A stretch of 6,203 nt of DNA. It comes from Lachnospiraceae bacterium. GTDB lineage: Bacteria; Bacillota; Clostridia; Lachnospirales; Lachnospiraceae. The notes below the pieces were generated by a model. The model was not told the origin of the DNA. It saw only the letters and a list, made by a program, of their open reading frames with translations, and did no database searches. Numbering within the stretch: the stretch's first letter is position 1; each line of letters begins with the position of its first letter. This document shows, piece after piece, positions 1 through 5,862 of the stretch. The translations under genes and the position numbers were made by a program. The DNA lies in NCBI GenBank assembly GCA_902363675.1, contig CABJAV010000065.1, forward strand, positions 1 through 6,203, in the 5' to 3' direction.

Positions 1-336
1 ATTCTTGCTGAAATCGGTGATATAAACAGATTTAAGAGTTCATCTGCCTTAGTTGCCTTTGCAGGTATTGATCCAACTGTACGACAATCCGGTGAATTTA
101 GCAGCACTCATAATCACATGTCCAAACGGGGGTCACCTTACTTACGGCATGCCATTTTTCTCGCTGCAACTACCTGTTCTTTCCATAACAGTCCGTTGAA
201 TGCATATTACAAAAAGAAACGTGACCAAGGTAAACATCACTTAACTGCCACAGGAGCTGTAGCAAGAAAGCTTACCACCGTAATCTATGCAGTATTACGG
301 GATAGTAAGCCTTATGAGCCTAAAAGTTTTTGTTAA
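1..336 (+). CDS. IS110-family transposase, C-terminal fragment (5' end outside window)
   Basis: The frame is open from the first base to TAA at 334-336 and encodes the last 111 residues of a transposase. It matches the C-terminal IS116/IS110/IS902 domain (Transposase_20): a 'GDINRFKSSSALVAFAGIDP' block at the left edge, then 'QSGEF' and 'MSKRGSPYLRHAIFLAA'. The helix-hairpin-helix-like block followed by K-R-G-S-x-x-L-R is the family signature. The serine of that motif (codon 133-135) lies where the family's Tnp-domain serine nucleophile is expected; this assignment is from memory. The N-terminal RuvC-like DEDD domain lies outside the window. An ATG at 118 is internal to the domain and is not a real start. 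The gene runs toward the minus-strand genes and ends 22 bp from the third immunity gene. The family call is confident; whether the element is complete cannot be seen. Confidence 0.93.
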   Translation: MLAEIGDINRFKSSSALVAFAGIDPTVRQSGEFSSTHNHMSKRGSPYLRHAIFLAATTCSFHNSPLNAYYKKKRDQGKHHLTATGAVARKLTTVIYAVLRDSKPYEPKSFC

Positions 337-358
337 TGTCTGGTAGTAAGACTATGAT
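1..358 (+). mobile_element. 3' end of an IS110-family insertion sequence
   Basis: This is the right-hand part of the IS110 element carrying the transposase above. Elements of this family usually lack clear terminal inverted repeats and target duplications, so the exact end cannot be read from this one copy. It lies somewhere between the transposase stop (336) and about 400. The value 358 is simply the last base before the convergent immunity frame and should be treated as approximate. Confidence 0.5.
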
Positions 359-649
359 TTAAGCCTGCCTGTGGGGAGGCTTAGTTGTGATGCTCATTTT
401 TGCTTCCATATTATATTCACGTTTTCCTGCTAAACACTCTAAGAAATACATCCACTCATCTTTGCTAACCTCTTCTTCGCCACTGGCATAATGTTTTAAT
501 GTAAAAAAAGCATCTGTTATCAGTTCCTCATCTGAGTCATATATTTTTTCACAATCAAAATCGTCAATTAAATATTCCATTAATACATTTTTATCTATAT
601 CACCTTTTACTACTTTTTCTATTATTTTTTCCATTTCATTATGATACAT
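359..649 (-). CDS. Probable immunity protein for the Rhs toxin tip (96 aa)
   Basis: This is a small, strongly acidic, soluble protein with no signal peptide or membrane segment, as is typical of cytoplasmic immunity proteins that bind and block a cognate toxin. The start at 649 is set by a perfect AGGAGG at 655-660, 5 nt upstream; an ATG at codon 6 is too far from that site. The gene begins 13 bp after the stop of the Rhs fragment, the standard toxin-then-immunity order, so the two probably share a transcript. The middle is helix-prone and acidic ('LIDDFDCEKIYDSDEELITD', then 'LKHYASGEEEVSKDEWMYFLECLAGK'). The last ~12 residues ('ITTKPPHRQA') are encoded by the hairpin beside the IS110 end and look unlike the rest, so the native C-terminus may have been replaced. 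The family was not recognised; the immunity role is inferred from position, size and charge. Confidence 0.75.
   Translation of the reverse strand: MYHNEMEKIIEKVVKGDIDKNVLMEYLIDDFDCEKIYDSDEELITDAFFTLKHYASGEEEVSKDEWMYFLECLAGKREYNMEAKMSITTKPPHRQA
361..382. terminator. Small hairpin between convergent genes
   Basis: AAGCCT (361-366) pairs with AGGCTT (377-382), with two further C-G pairs inside across a mismatch. There is no clear T-run on either side, so a classical intrinsic terminator is not proven. It lies between the convergent IS110 transposase and the immunity gene and overlaps the last codons of the latter. It may instead be the structured right end of the IS110 element. Confidence 0.3.
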
Positions 650-662
650 ATCAACCTCCTAA

Positions 663-1568
663 CTAATGTCCCTTGTTTATCAATTGTCCCGATGAAATTC
701 TTACAGCATCAAAGTCTCTGTGAATAATATATCCCCTGGCATCTGTAACTTCATGAATCAAATATTTTGTTCCTAATTCATCACTATATTTATATACAAC
801 AGAAGTTCCTCCTTCAGTAGATGCACGGGAACTCATTATCCTTTTATTCAACAGTGAAAAATCTTCTCCTCTAGCTTCAACCTGTCCAATTTTATCTATT
901 GTGGCTTTATCTGTATAAAATTTTCCATTTCGATTTTCAATATTAGTCAGAAAATCTGCTGTAGTATCATATTTTCCACTTGACTTCCCATAGCTGGTCT
1001 TACCAGCATCTTTCTTAAGCGGATTTTTTCCCGTAACTGCTTCATAGGTCCCTGCCGCATTCGCCTTCGGATGCTGTTTCTCGTCTGAATTATAGCGGCT
1101 TTGTGTAGTTCCACAATTATGCCCGCTCGGATCCACATACCCAACCGGATTTGCCTGACAGTACTGATACAGGTTCAGTCCGTCTCCGTAATAAGTATCT
1201 TCCTGCGTGAACCGTCCGATCACCGGATTATAAAATCTCGCACGCAGATAATACTGCTGGGTGATAGGATCAAGCATCTCCCCGTTATAACAGAAACGGT
1301 TCTCTACCTGTTCGGTTTTCTCTATGATGTTTCCAAAAGCATCATAGTTATAGTGGTTTAATATCTCTGCATCTTCCGTCAGGACATGTGTGATACTTCC
1401 CTGCGCATCGGATACATAGTGATAATAAGTTTTTGCCTCCTCGCTGTCGGAACTGATGATTCCAAGTCCACGGATATACCTTGTGATTGTTCCATTGCTG
1501 GTTTCTTCTGCCACTACTTCACGGTCTTCGTTATATAAAAACTTGATGAGACGACCGTTTTCTTCCAT
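663..1568 (-). CDS. Rhs protein C-terminal fragment: Rhs core end plus variable toxin tip
   Basis: This is the downstream half of an Rhs (YD-repeat) polymorphic toxin. Residues ~1-148 are the end of the Rhs shell: 'YDAFGN' (75-80), 'YYLRARFYNPVIGRF' (106-120) and 'LNLYQYCQANPVGYVDPSGH' (131-150), matching the RHS-associated core signature that ends at DPxG. Residues 151-301 are an unrelated tip, expected to be the toxic domain released from the shell. It carries a linker ('GKTSYGKSSGKY') and a conserved-looking end ('KYLIHEVTDARGYIIHRDFD') and has lower GC than the core. I do not recognise its activity. The ATG at 1568 is an internal methionine with no ribosome binding site: the frame continues upstream through 'FQVQLNRYDGEGLRHE' to an in-frame TAG at 1617-1619. 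The fragment is therefore probably not translated on its own. The immunity gene follows 13 bp downstream. Confidence 0.85.
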   Translation of the reverse strand: MEENGRLIKFLYNEDREVVAEETSNGTITRYIRGLGIISSDSEEAKTYYHYVSDAQGSITHVLTEDAEILNHYNYDAFGNIIEKTEQVENRFCYNGEMLDPITQQYYLRARFYNPVIGRFTQEDTYYGDGLNLYQYCQANPVGYVDPSGHNCGTTQSRYNSDEKQHPKANAAGTYEAVTGKNPLKKDAGKTSYGKSSGKYDTTADFLTNIENRNGKFYTDKATIDKIGQVEARGEDFSLLNKRIMSSRASTEGGTSVVYKYSDELGTKYLIHEVTDARGYIIHRDFDAVRISSGQLINKGH

Positions 1569-1616
1569 TTCATGGCGCAGACCTTCTCCGTCGTAACGGT
1601 TGAGCTGAACCTGAAA

Positions 1617-1619
1617 CTA
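1617..1619 (-). other. In-frame TAG interrupting the Rhs frame
   Basis: The plus strand reads CTA, which is TAG on the coding strand, placed between 'VESPGTR' and 'FQVQLNRYDGEG'. Both sides are in the same frame and both are good Rhs sequence, so this is a nonsense change rather than a frameshift. A CAG (Gln) to TAG change is one simple route. Confidence 0.85.
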
Positions 1620-2234
1620 TCTTGTACCAGGTGATTCGACCGGAACCTCTGCACGTACCATACGCCCGAAGCTGTCATAGCTGTACTTCTTCTCTTCCCC
1701 GCTTTTCATACTTTTCTCACGAAGCGTGTTTCCCTGCCGGTCATAGGTGTAGCGAATCATCTCTGGCTGTGTCGTGGCTGTTTCTGCATTTTTATATTCC
1801 CGCCGGAGTTCCTGCAGACGGTTGCAGTTATCGTAGTGGTATGTTGTGATTTCCTGCTCCGTTTCTCTCCGGATACGGTTGCCTGCAGCATCATAGGAAA
1901 GCTTTTCTGTATATCCGCCTAATGCCGACGGGTACGTAATTTCCGTCAGCCGGTTTCTTTCATCATACGCGTATCCGGTGGTTCCTTCCAGTCCTTCCCT
2001 GCGGATCTGGTTGCCGTTTCCATCATAGAAATAGTGGTTGTCGGCAAGTGCCTGTTTCCCTGCTTCTGTTTTTAATGCTTTTATGTTCAGCAGTTCATCG
2101 TACGCATAGGTGCTTGTGACGTTTCCGCCAATCTTCTTTACAACCGGATTTCCGGATGCACTGTAAACATACTCCGCCAAGGTCTTTTCTCCATCCGTCA
2201 CAGCCGTCAATCTTCCGGAAAACTGTAAAACCAA
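1617..2234 (-). pseudogene. Rhs/YD-repeat core fragment, same broken gene, ended by in-frame TAG
   Basis: About 205 residues of tandem YD repeats: YDELLN, YDGNGN, YDERNR, YDAAGN, YDNCNR, YDRQGN and YDSFGR, spaced roughly 15-30 residues apart. These repeats form the hollow Rhs cocoon that encloses the toxin tip. The frame is continuous with the fragment at 663-1568; the only interruption is TAG at 1617-1619. At the 5' end the frame is closed by TAA at 2241-2243, next to mobile-element debris. The codon at 2234 is TTG with no ribosome binding site, so no genuine start exists here. Full Rhs proteins usually exceed 1000 residues and carry an N-terminal delivery part; all of that is missing. Base composition (nearly half G+C) is clearly richer than the flanking immunity genes, as usual for Rhs cores next to variable tips. 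I judge this to be a displaced, inactive Rhs C-terminal cassette. Confidence 0.88.
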
Positions 2235-2254
2235 CTTGTTTTAGGCTGGTGTTA

Positions 2255-2282
2255 TTGACATGCCCCAAAACTCCTGTATAAT
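2255..2282 (+). promoter_or_regulatory. Perfect-consensus sigma-A promoter facing right
   Basis: TTGACA (2255-2260) and TATAAT (2277-2282) are both exact consensus hexamers with a 16-bp spacer. Transcription would start near 2289, at the base of the hairpin at 2290-2320, and run rightward, antisense to the remnant frame at 2353-2559 and to the immunity gene at 2573-2911. No plus-strand gene with a convincing start follows. It probably belongs to the end of a mobile element left in this gap. Confidence 0.5.
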
Positions 2283-2289
2283 GCAGATA

Positions 2290-2320
2290 TGGGCAGAACC
2301 CGAAAAAGCGGCTCTGCCCA
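2290..2320. terminator. Strong hairpin in the mobile-element remnant
   Basis: TGGGCAGA (2290-2297) pairs perfectly with TCTGCCCA (2313-2320); two further C-G pairs lie inside after one mismatch, leaving a short A-rich loop. No long T-run follows on either strand, so termination is only possible. It sits 33 bp beyond the stop of the remnant frame at 2353-2559 and may be that gene's terminator or part of the element's end. Confidence 0.4.
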
Positions 2321-2352
2321 TTTGTAACTATTCACAAATCTTATATCAGTTT

Positions 2353-2559
2353 TTATCGTTTACACAAAACTTGAAACGATCTCAGGGCACTTTCCTTTGT
2401 AATGGTTTCAGCAAACACATTATACATCAGAAAGTCCTGTACGATATTTTTTAGGAAAAAGTTGTAAAGTAGTGTTATGCAGAAACATAATTTAAAATCA
2501 AGGATTCTTCCCGAAGCTTCTGCATCTAAATACTTTTCAAACTTTATACACTCAACATT
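2353..2559 (-). pseudogene. Remnant frame of 68 codons, possibly a transposase C-terminus
   Basis: An open frame runs from just after TGA (2560-2562) to TAA at 2353-2355. It has no good start codon or ribosome binding site. Its last part reads 'NVFAETITKESALRSFQVLC' followed by KR and stop, which looks like genuine protein and resembles the C-terminal tail of a transposase, but I cannot name the family. The first half is hydrophobic and less protein-like, so a junction may lie inside. With the hairpin and promoter to its left, it fits the end of an insertion sequence that cut the Rhs gene and was later truncated. The 330-bp stretch 2243-2572 contains nothing else that I can support. Confidence 0.35.
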
Positions 2560-2572
2560 TCAAACTATTATT

Positions 2573-2911
2573 TTAAAAGTCGAATTCCACAATTGTTTTG
2601 CAAGTAATGGCTAAGTTCAGCATTTCCTTTAATCTTACAAGTTCTTCGTTTTTATTATCATTGATTAATTGTGTTACAATCTCTAGAGCTATAGGAATTT
2701 TATCTAATTCCAATACCTCTTCTTCATATTCATCAATAATAATATCACACTTTTCGTTTATAATATCAAAAACGCCTATTTCATCTAACTTACTATATTG
2801 TTTTTCTGATAATACCATCTCTTCCATTTGTTCTTCTTTTTGAATTCCATAATCATAATCTTCCATTGCCTGTTTATTCTTTGGCACTCTAATATATTTT
2901 TCCCTTTCCAT
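2573..2911 (-). CDS. Probable immunity protein for the second toxin tip (112 aa)
   Basis: This is an acidic, soluble, mostly helical-looking protein beginning 'MEREKYIRVPKNKQAMEDYD' and ending 'AITCKTIVEFDF', with no signal or membrane segment. A longer frame starts at 3004, but that would overlap the upstream toxin by more than 80 bp and lacks a ribosome binding site. The start at 2911 has a perfect AGGAGG (2917-2922) 5 nt away, the same spacing as the third immunity gene. The stop of the toxin frame (2922-2924) overlaps that site, so translation is probably coupled when the toxin is expressed, yet the gene can be translated independently. Position and composition indicate an immunity protein against the tip encoded at 2922-3647. 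The family was not recognised. Confidence 0.8.
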   Translation of the reverse strand: MEREKYIRVPKNKQAMEDYDYGIQKEEQMEEMVLSEKQYSKLDEIGVFDIINEKCDIIIDEYEEEVLELDKIPIALEIVTQLINDNKNEELVRLKEMLNLAITCKTIVEFDF

Positions 2912-2916
2912 ATAGT

Positions 2917-2922
2917 CCTCCT
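2917..2922 (-). promoter_or_regulatory. Ribosome binding site that fixes the start at 2911
   Basis: AGGAGG on the minus strand lies 5 nt before ATG (2909-2911) and shares a base with the TAA stop of the preceding toxin frame. It argues against the longer frame that begins at 3004. Confidence 0.85.
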
Positions 2923-3647
2923 TATTTGTCAGAATTATTAAAATGTGTAACACGTTGATAATCAGCTCTACTTCGCCCACGAGTTTTTCCGTTGACAACT
3001 TCATTGTTCATATCATTTCCATCTATATCTAAATAATTTCTTCCACGTGGTCTTGTTGTATCTTCAATTCTAAAGTAATTACCATTTTTATCATATACAA
3101 CACTTATACCTGTCTCTTGATTATTATATATAAACTTTCCTTTTGACGTTACCACAGGCTCTACATTTGGTGCAAACTTATCTATAGCTTCTTGCAAACT
3201 TGCATCACCCCATTCTGAAGAATATTGTGCTGCACGTGTTGCTCCATTCTTTACTGTCTTACTACCACTCTCACCAACCTTCCCGGCTGTTTTTCCTGCT
3301 TTCCCAGCATCTTCCGCCGCTCCCTCAGCTATGTCTGCCACATTGTCGGCTGTCTTTCCGGTCTTGGCTACATTCTTGATCTTATCCAGTCCCTTGTCTG
3401 CAAGTAGTGCTGTCACAACTTCCGTCACTATATATCCGGATGAGTACGCAACTCCCTTTTCATCTGCTGTGTCACATATTGACTGCCCGATTCCTCCAAT
3501 GGTATTTACCGGATCTTTGAGCAGCGGCTCGTACTTTTGTTTTATCTTTTCTACTTCCTGATCCAATGTCTCCGGGACATGCCCCAGCGTCATCCGTGAA
3601 CACTCACTATGCACATACAGAAGTTCCAAATCCGCTCCAAGCGTCAT
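2922..3647 (-). CDS. Displaced polymorphic-toxin C-terminal module (pre-toxin linker plus toxin tip)
   Basis: This 241-codon frame resembles the C-terminal end of an LXG-type (type VII-secreted) or similar polymorphic toxin rather than a complete protein. Residues ~40-95 ('PLLKDPVNTIGGIGQSICDT', then a hydrophobic 'GYIVTEVVTALLADKGLDKI') form the pre-toxin region. Residues ~96-140 are a low-complexity Gly/Ala/Lys linker ('AGKAGKTAGKVGESGSK'). Residues ~148-241 are the tip, with 'ISVVYDKNGNYFRIEDTTRP' and a basic end ('GKTRGRSRADYQRVTHFNNS'), compatible with a small ribonuclease of the BECR type, but this is a guess. The ATG at 3647 lacks a ribosome binding site, and the frame stays open upstream to a TAG near 3795 without any start, so this is a start-less cassette. 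The N-terminal secretion domain is absent. An immunity gene follows 10 bp after the stop. Confidence 0.75.
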   Translation of the reverse strand: MTLGADLELLYVHSECSRMTLGHVPETLDQEVEKIKQKYEPLLKDPVNTIGGIGQSICDTADEKGVAYSSGYIVTEVVTALLADKGLDKIKNVAKTGKTADNVADIAEGAAEDAGKAGKTAGKVGESGSKTVKNGATRAAQYSSEWGDASLQEAIDKFAPNVEPVVTSKGKFIYNNQETGISVVYDKNGNYFRIEDTTRPRGRNYLDIDGNDMNNEVVNGKTRGRSRADYQRVTHFNNSDK

Positions 3648-3761
3648 CTTACATGAATGCTTAATTACTTCTGAACGGCCATGATGATTAATTAATAGAC
3701 CTGCATGAGTTGTAAGTTACTGGATGTTCGAAAGTATAACTCTAATTTAAAAACAATACTT

Positions 3762-4262
3762 TTATAGTAAACATTTCGAATTCTTAATTTCTATTATTTC
3801 TTCTTGATTCAAATTTTTAAATTCTATCCCAACGAAATCATCTCCTAGAAACAATAAATTATTTAAATCATTAATCCTATATGCCTTTAGAACATGCTCT
3901 TCAATATCATCTTTTAATATAAAAATTGCATTTTCTGACTTCCAAAATTTAAATCTCCCATCTACGGTAACATTCATATTATTCTCATTGAAATCCTTAT
4001 TACATATACTAATTCCAATACCTTCATTTATAATTATGGGAGTATCACTAATATTATTAATCATTTCATCTTGAACAAAATAACTAATATACTCTATCAT
4101 TCCATCATCTGGATTAATTGCTATGTCCAACGGAGGCTTGCACTTATCCTCATAAAATAAATGGTAATTTTGTCCTACCTTTTTATCAACAACTGATATT
4201 TCAAACAAAACAAGCCCCTCTCCCATACTTTCTATTTTTCGAATATATTTTTTATTATTAAA
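3762..4262 (-). pseudogene. Probable immunity gene, distal part, disrupted by IS4 insertion
   Basis: A frame of 154 codons starting at ATG 4226 is present, but that ATG has no usable ribosome binding site, and the frame stays open upstream to the IS4 target duplication at 4258-4264. Joining it across the element to 5858-5878 restores a start, 'MKFEKVFNNKKYIRKIES', followed by 'MGEGLVLFEISVVDKKVG', giving 172 codons in one frame. The product would be a soluble acidic protein without membrane segments ('DIAINPDDGMIEYISYFVQD', 'FLGDDFVGIEFKNLNQEEII'). It follows a toxin-like fragment whose stop overlaps the restored ribosome binding site, so an immunity role is inferred. Its body is intact after the insertion point, which suggests a recent event. 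A shorter product from 4226 remains conceivable but weakly supported. The family was not recognised. Confidence 0.75.
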
Positions 4263-4264
4263 TA
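4258..4264. repeat. Target-site duplication, left copy (TTAAATA)
   Basis: A 7-bp direct repeat directly abuts the left inverted repeat and is identical to 5856-5862. Confidence 0.9.
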
Positions 4265-4319
4265 CTCAAACTTCGCACATAAATTTTAGCTGTGCACCTT
4301 GAAAATTCAATACCTGGCA
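4265..4319. repeat. IS4 terminal inverted repeat, left
   Basis: Two perfect blocks match the right end in inverted order: 11 bp at the tip (4265-4275) and 20 bp at 4293-4312, followed by CTGGCA at 4314-4319. The stretch between the blocks is diverged and one base shorter than at the other end. Confidence 0.9.
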
Positions 4320-4345
4320 GTTATTCAGTTGTCAATGTTCAGACT

Positions 4346-5719
4346 TTATGCCGCTTGAAGTTGTGTTTTCAACATGACCGGAAGTGTATTCATAAATGTA
4401 TCCACCAATTCGGTGATTTTTTCATCTGAAAGTTCAGCGTTATCTGAAAGCATTGTCCTGAACATTTGAAGCAGCATTTGAAAAGCCTGTATCCATGTGA
4501 TATCAGACATTTCATCTGAAAAGTATAGAAAGAGCTCGCCCAAAGACCGATTATCGTTGGATTCCCTGCTTTCCAGCGACAACATCATGTATCGTGTAAA
4601 AACAACTGCAGTATGTGCAGTCATTGCATCATAGGAAAGGGAGTTACATTCTTTGCTGAGGTTAAGGTAGCTTTTGCACACCTTGAAGAACATCTCTATG
4701 TCCCAACGTTTTCCGTAGATCCGGATGATTTCATTCTCATCCAGATTTACGTCCGTGGAAATAAGGCAGAGATATTCCTTGCGTTTGTTACGATTGCGAA
4801 CATAAACTACTTTGGCAGGAATGATTTCACCATCCTTTACAACATCAACCATAACGGAGAGCAGATATCTTGATCTTCCGCGTCTCTTTTTGTTCTTGTT
4901 GTAGATGGAAGTTAGAGACATATCTTCGCCATTGTAGCGAAAGAACATCTTTGGTGTTTTCTTGACCTTGCCGATTACATCGTAATCCATACTTTTTACT
5001 GCATGAAGAGTACTTGGTGATGAAAACCAGCTGTCAAAAAGAACATATTTCGCCGGAATTGTAGCTTTCCTGGCTGCATCCAAAAGCGTAAGCATAGCTT
5101 GTGTTCCTTTTTCCATGGAAAGCTTTCTGCGTTTGTAACCAACAGTTCTTTTATCCACTTCTGTTGCTTCATTGATACGGTTTTTCCTGTTTTCTGTGGA
5201 AAGAAGAATGCTGTTGACCGGCAGGAAAGTGCTTCCATCTGACCAGCCTAAAGTAAGCATTCGAAAACCAAAGCGATATTTATGTTTTGCATGGTCATAG
5301 ACTTTGGCAAGGAGTTCAACCTTTTTTGAGCGGTTACGCTCAAACATGGAATCATCAATGATAAGAACATTTGCACGATCCTCAGAATCCAAAGGAAGAA
5401 TGGCATCCCTAATGATTCGGGCTGAAAGTATTGTTGTGAAACGGATCCAGTTGATCTGAATCATTTTCATAAAACGATATACCGTATCCTTCGCAAAATC
5501 AGGAGTGTTCCGTCCTGTGATCAGATTCATATACATGCTTCTGTTAGAAAAAATCAGCAGAAACAGATACTGGAAAATTTCCATTACTGGAACGCCTTTC
5601 TTTTTGTAGGCATTGGACGCTTTCAAAGCTGAAGAAACATGAAATCTCGTAAAAAATCTTTTGGTAGATTTTGAAATCTGCTTATCATTTTGAGTTGCTT
5701 GTGTTATACTTTTATTCAT
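4346..5719 (-). CDS. IS4-family DDE transposase (457 aa)
   Basis: This enzyme cuts and rejoins the ends of the surrounding element. It has an N-terminal DNA-binding region (residues ~1-115) and an RNase H-like DDE core with first Asp 122 in 'VLIIDDSMFER', second Asp 229 in 'YVLFDSWFSS', and Glu 342 in the IS4 signature Y-x2-R-x3-E-x6-K (Y335, R338, E342, K349; 'IYGKRWDIEMFFKVCK'). A beta-strand insertion of the usual length lies between the second Asp and the Glu. No stop or frameshift interrupts it, and the length is normal for the family. A TTG at 5761 would add 14 residues, but the ATG at 5719 has GGAGG 8 nt upstream, so I prefer it. An extended -10 promoter (5761-5769) lies just before it inside the right end. 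Confidence 0.95.
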   Translation of the reverse strand: MNKSITQATQNDKQISKSTKRFFTRFHVSSALKASNAYKKKGVPVMEIFQYLFLLIFSNRSMYMNLITGRNTPDFAKDTVYRFMKMIQINWIRFTTILSARIIRDAILPLDSEDRANVLIIDDSMFERNRSKKVELLAKVYDHAKHKYRFGFRMLTLGWSDGSTFLPVNSILLSTENRKNRINEATEVDKRTVGYKRRKLSMEKGTQAMLTLLDAARKATIPAKYVLFDSWFSSPSTLHAVKSMDYDVIGKVKKTPKMFFRYNGEDMSLTSIYNKNKKRRGRSRYLLSVMVDVVKDGEIIPAKVVYVRNRNKRKEYLCLISTDVNLDENEIIRIYGKRWDIEMFFKVCKSYLNLSKECNSLSYDAMTAHTAVVFTRYMMLSLESRESNDNRSLGELFLYFSDEMSDITWIQAFQMLLQMFRTMLSDNAELSDEKITELVDTFMNTLPVMLKTQLQAA

Positions 5720-5760
5720 AGCATGAGCCTCCGGAAGTATGGTTGTTTCTAGACAACTCA

Positions 5761-5769
5761 ATTATACCA
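5761..5769 (-). promoter_or_regulatory. Extended -10 promoter of the IS4 transposase
   Basis: The minus strand reads TGGTATAAT, a perfect -10 hexamer preceded by TG, about 42 bp before the transposase start. No good -35 box is seen at 16-18 bp, consistent with a moderate extended -10 promoter. Confidence 0.55.
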
Positions 5770-5796
5770 AAACCAGACGGTTTCATGCTATTTTTA

Positions 5797-5855
5797 TGCC
5801 AGTTATTATTGAATTTTCAAGGTGCATAGGCACTTATTCAAGTTCGAAGTTTGAG
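5797..5855. repeat. IS4 terminal inverted repeat, right
   Basis: Inverted partner of 4265-4319. The tip block is 5845-5855 and the second block is 5807-5826, with TGCCAG at 5797-5802. Confidence 0.9.
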
Positions 5856-5862
5856 TTAAATA
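5856..5862. repeat. Target-site duplication, right copy (TTAAATA)
   Basis: A 7-bp direct repeat identical to 4258-4264. It lies inside codons 6-8 of the interrupted immunity gene. Confidence 0.9.

Larger units (their letters stand above)
4265..5855 (-). mobile_element. Complete IS4-family insertion sequence, 1591 bp
   Basis: The element is bounded by matching ends that start CTCAAACTTCG on both sides and by a perfect 7-bp target duplication. It contains a single intact IS4-family transposase on the minus strand. Length, transposase size (457 aa), YREK motif and 7-bp duplication fit the family; the short duplication would suit the ISPepr1-like subgroup, though that placement is from memory. 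Intact ends, an intact gene and an intact duplication point to a recent and possibly still mobile copy. It lies inside the probable immunity gene 5878-3762. Confidence 0.93.

Noticed and set aside
118..336. A 72-aa protein starting at 118
   Set aside because: The ATG lies within the conserved C-terminal IS110 domain and the frame is open to the window edge.
947..1361. Frames at 947-1144 (minus) and 1101-1361 (plus)
   Set aside because: Both lie in other frames across the Rhs core end and toxin tip, have no ribosome binding site, and have unnatural compositions.
1622..1849. Plus-strand 75-aa frame
   Set aside because: Shadow of the YD-repeat coding sequence, with repeated Cys/Ser/His from antisense repeat codons.
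1617..2234. Tandem YD repeats as a DNA repeat array or CRISPR
   Set aside because: The periodicity is at protein level with diverged codons and variable spacing; there is no identical direct repeat with spacers.
2260..2454. Plus-strand 64-aa frame after the consensus promoter
   Set aside because: The ATG at 2260 lies inside the promoter region, upstream of the predicted transcript start, and the product is not protein-like.
2573..3004. Longer 143-aa frame starting at 3004
   Set aside because: It overlaps the upstream toxin frame by 83 bp and has no ribosome binding site; AGGAGG at 2917-2922 clearly serves the ATG at 2911.
4613..5238. Frames at 4613-4873 (plus) and 4996-5238 (minus)
   Set aside because: Both are fully inside the intact IS4 transposase in other frames.
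4346..5761. TTG start at 5761 for the IS4 transposase
   Set aside because: It overlaps the -10 promoter hexamer itself, so it could not be in the transcript; ATG 5719 has a GGAGG at good spacing.
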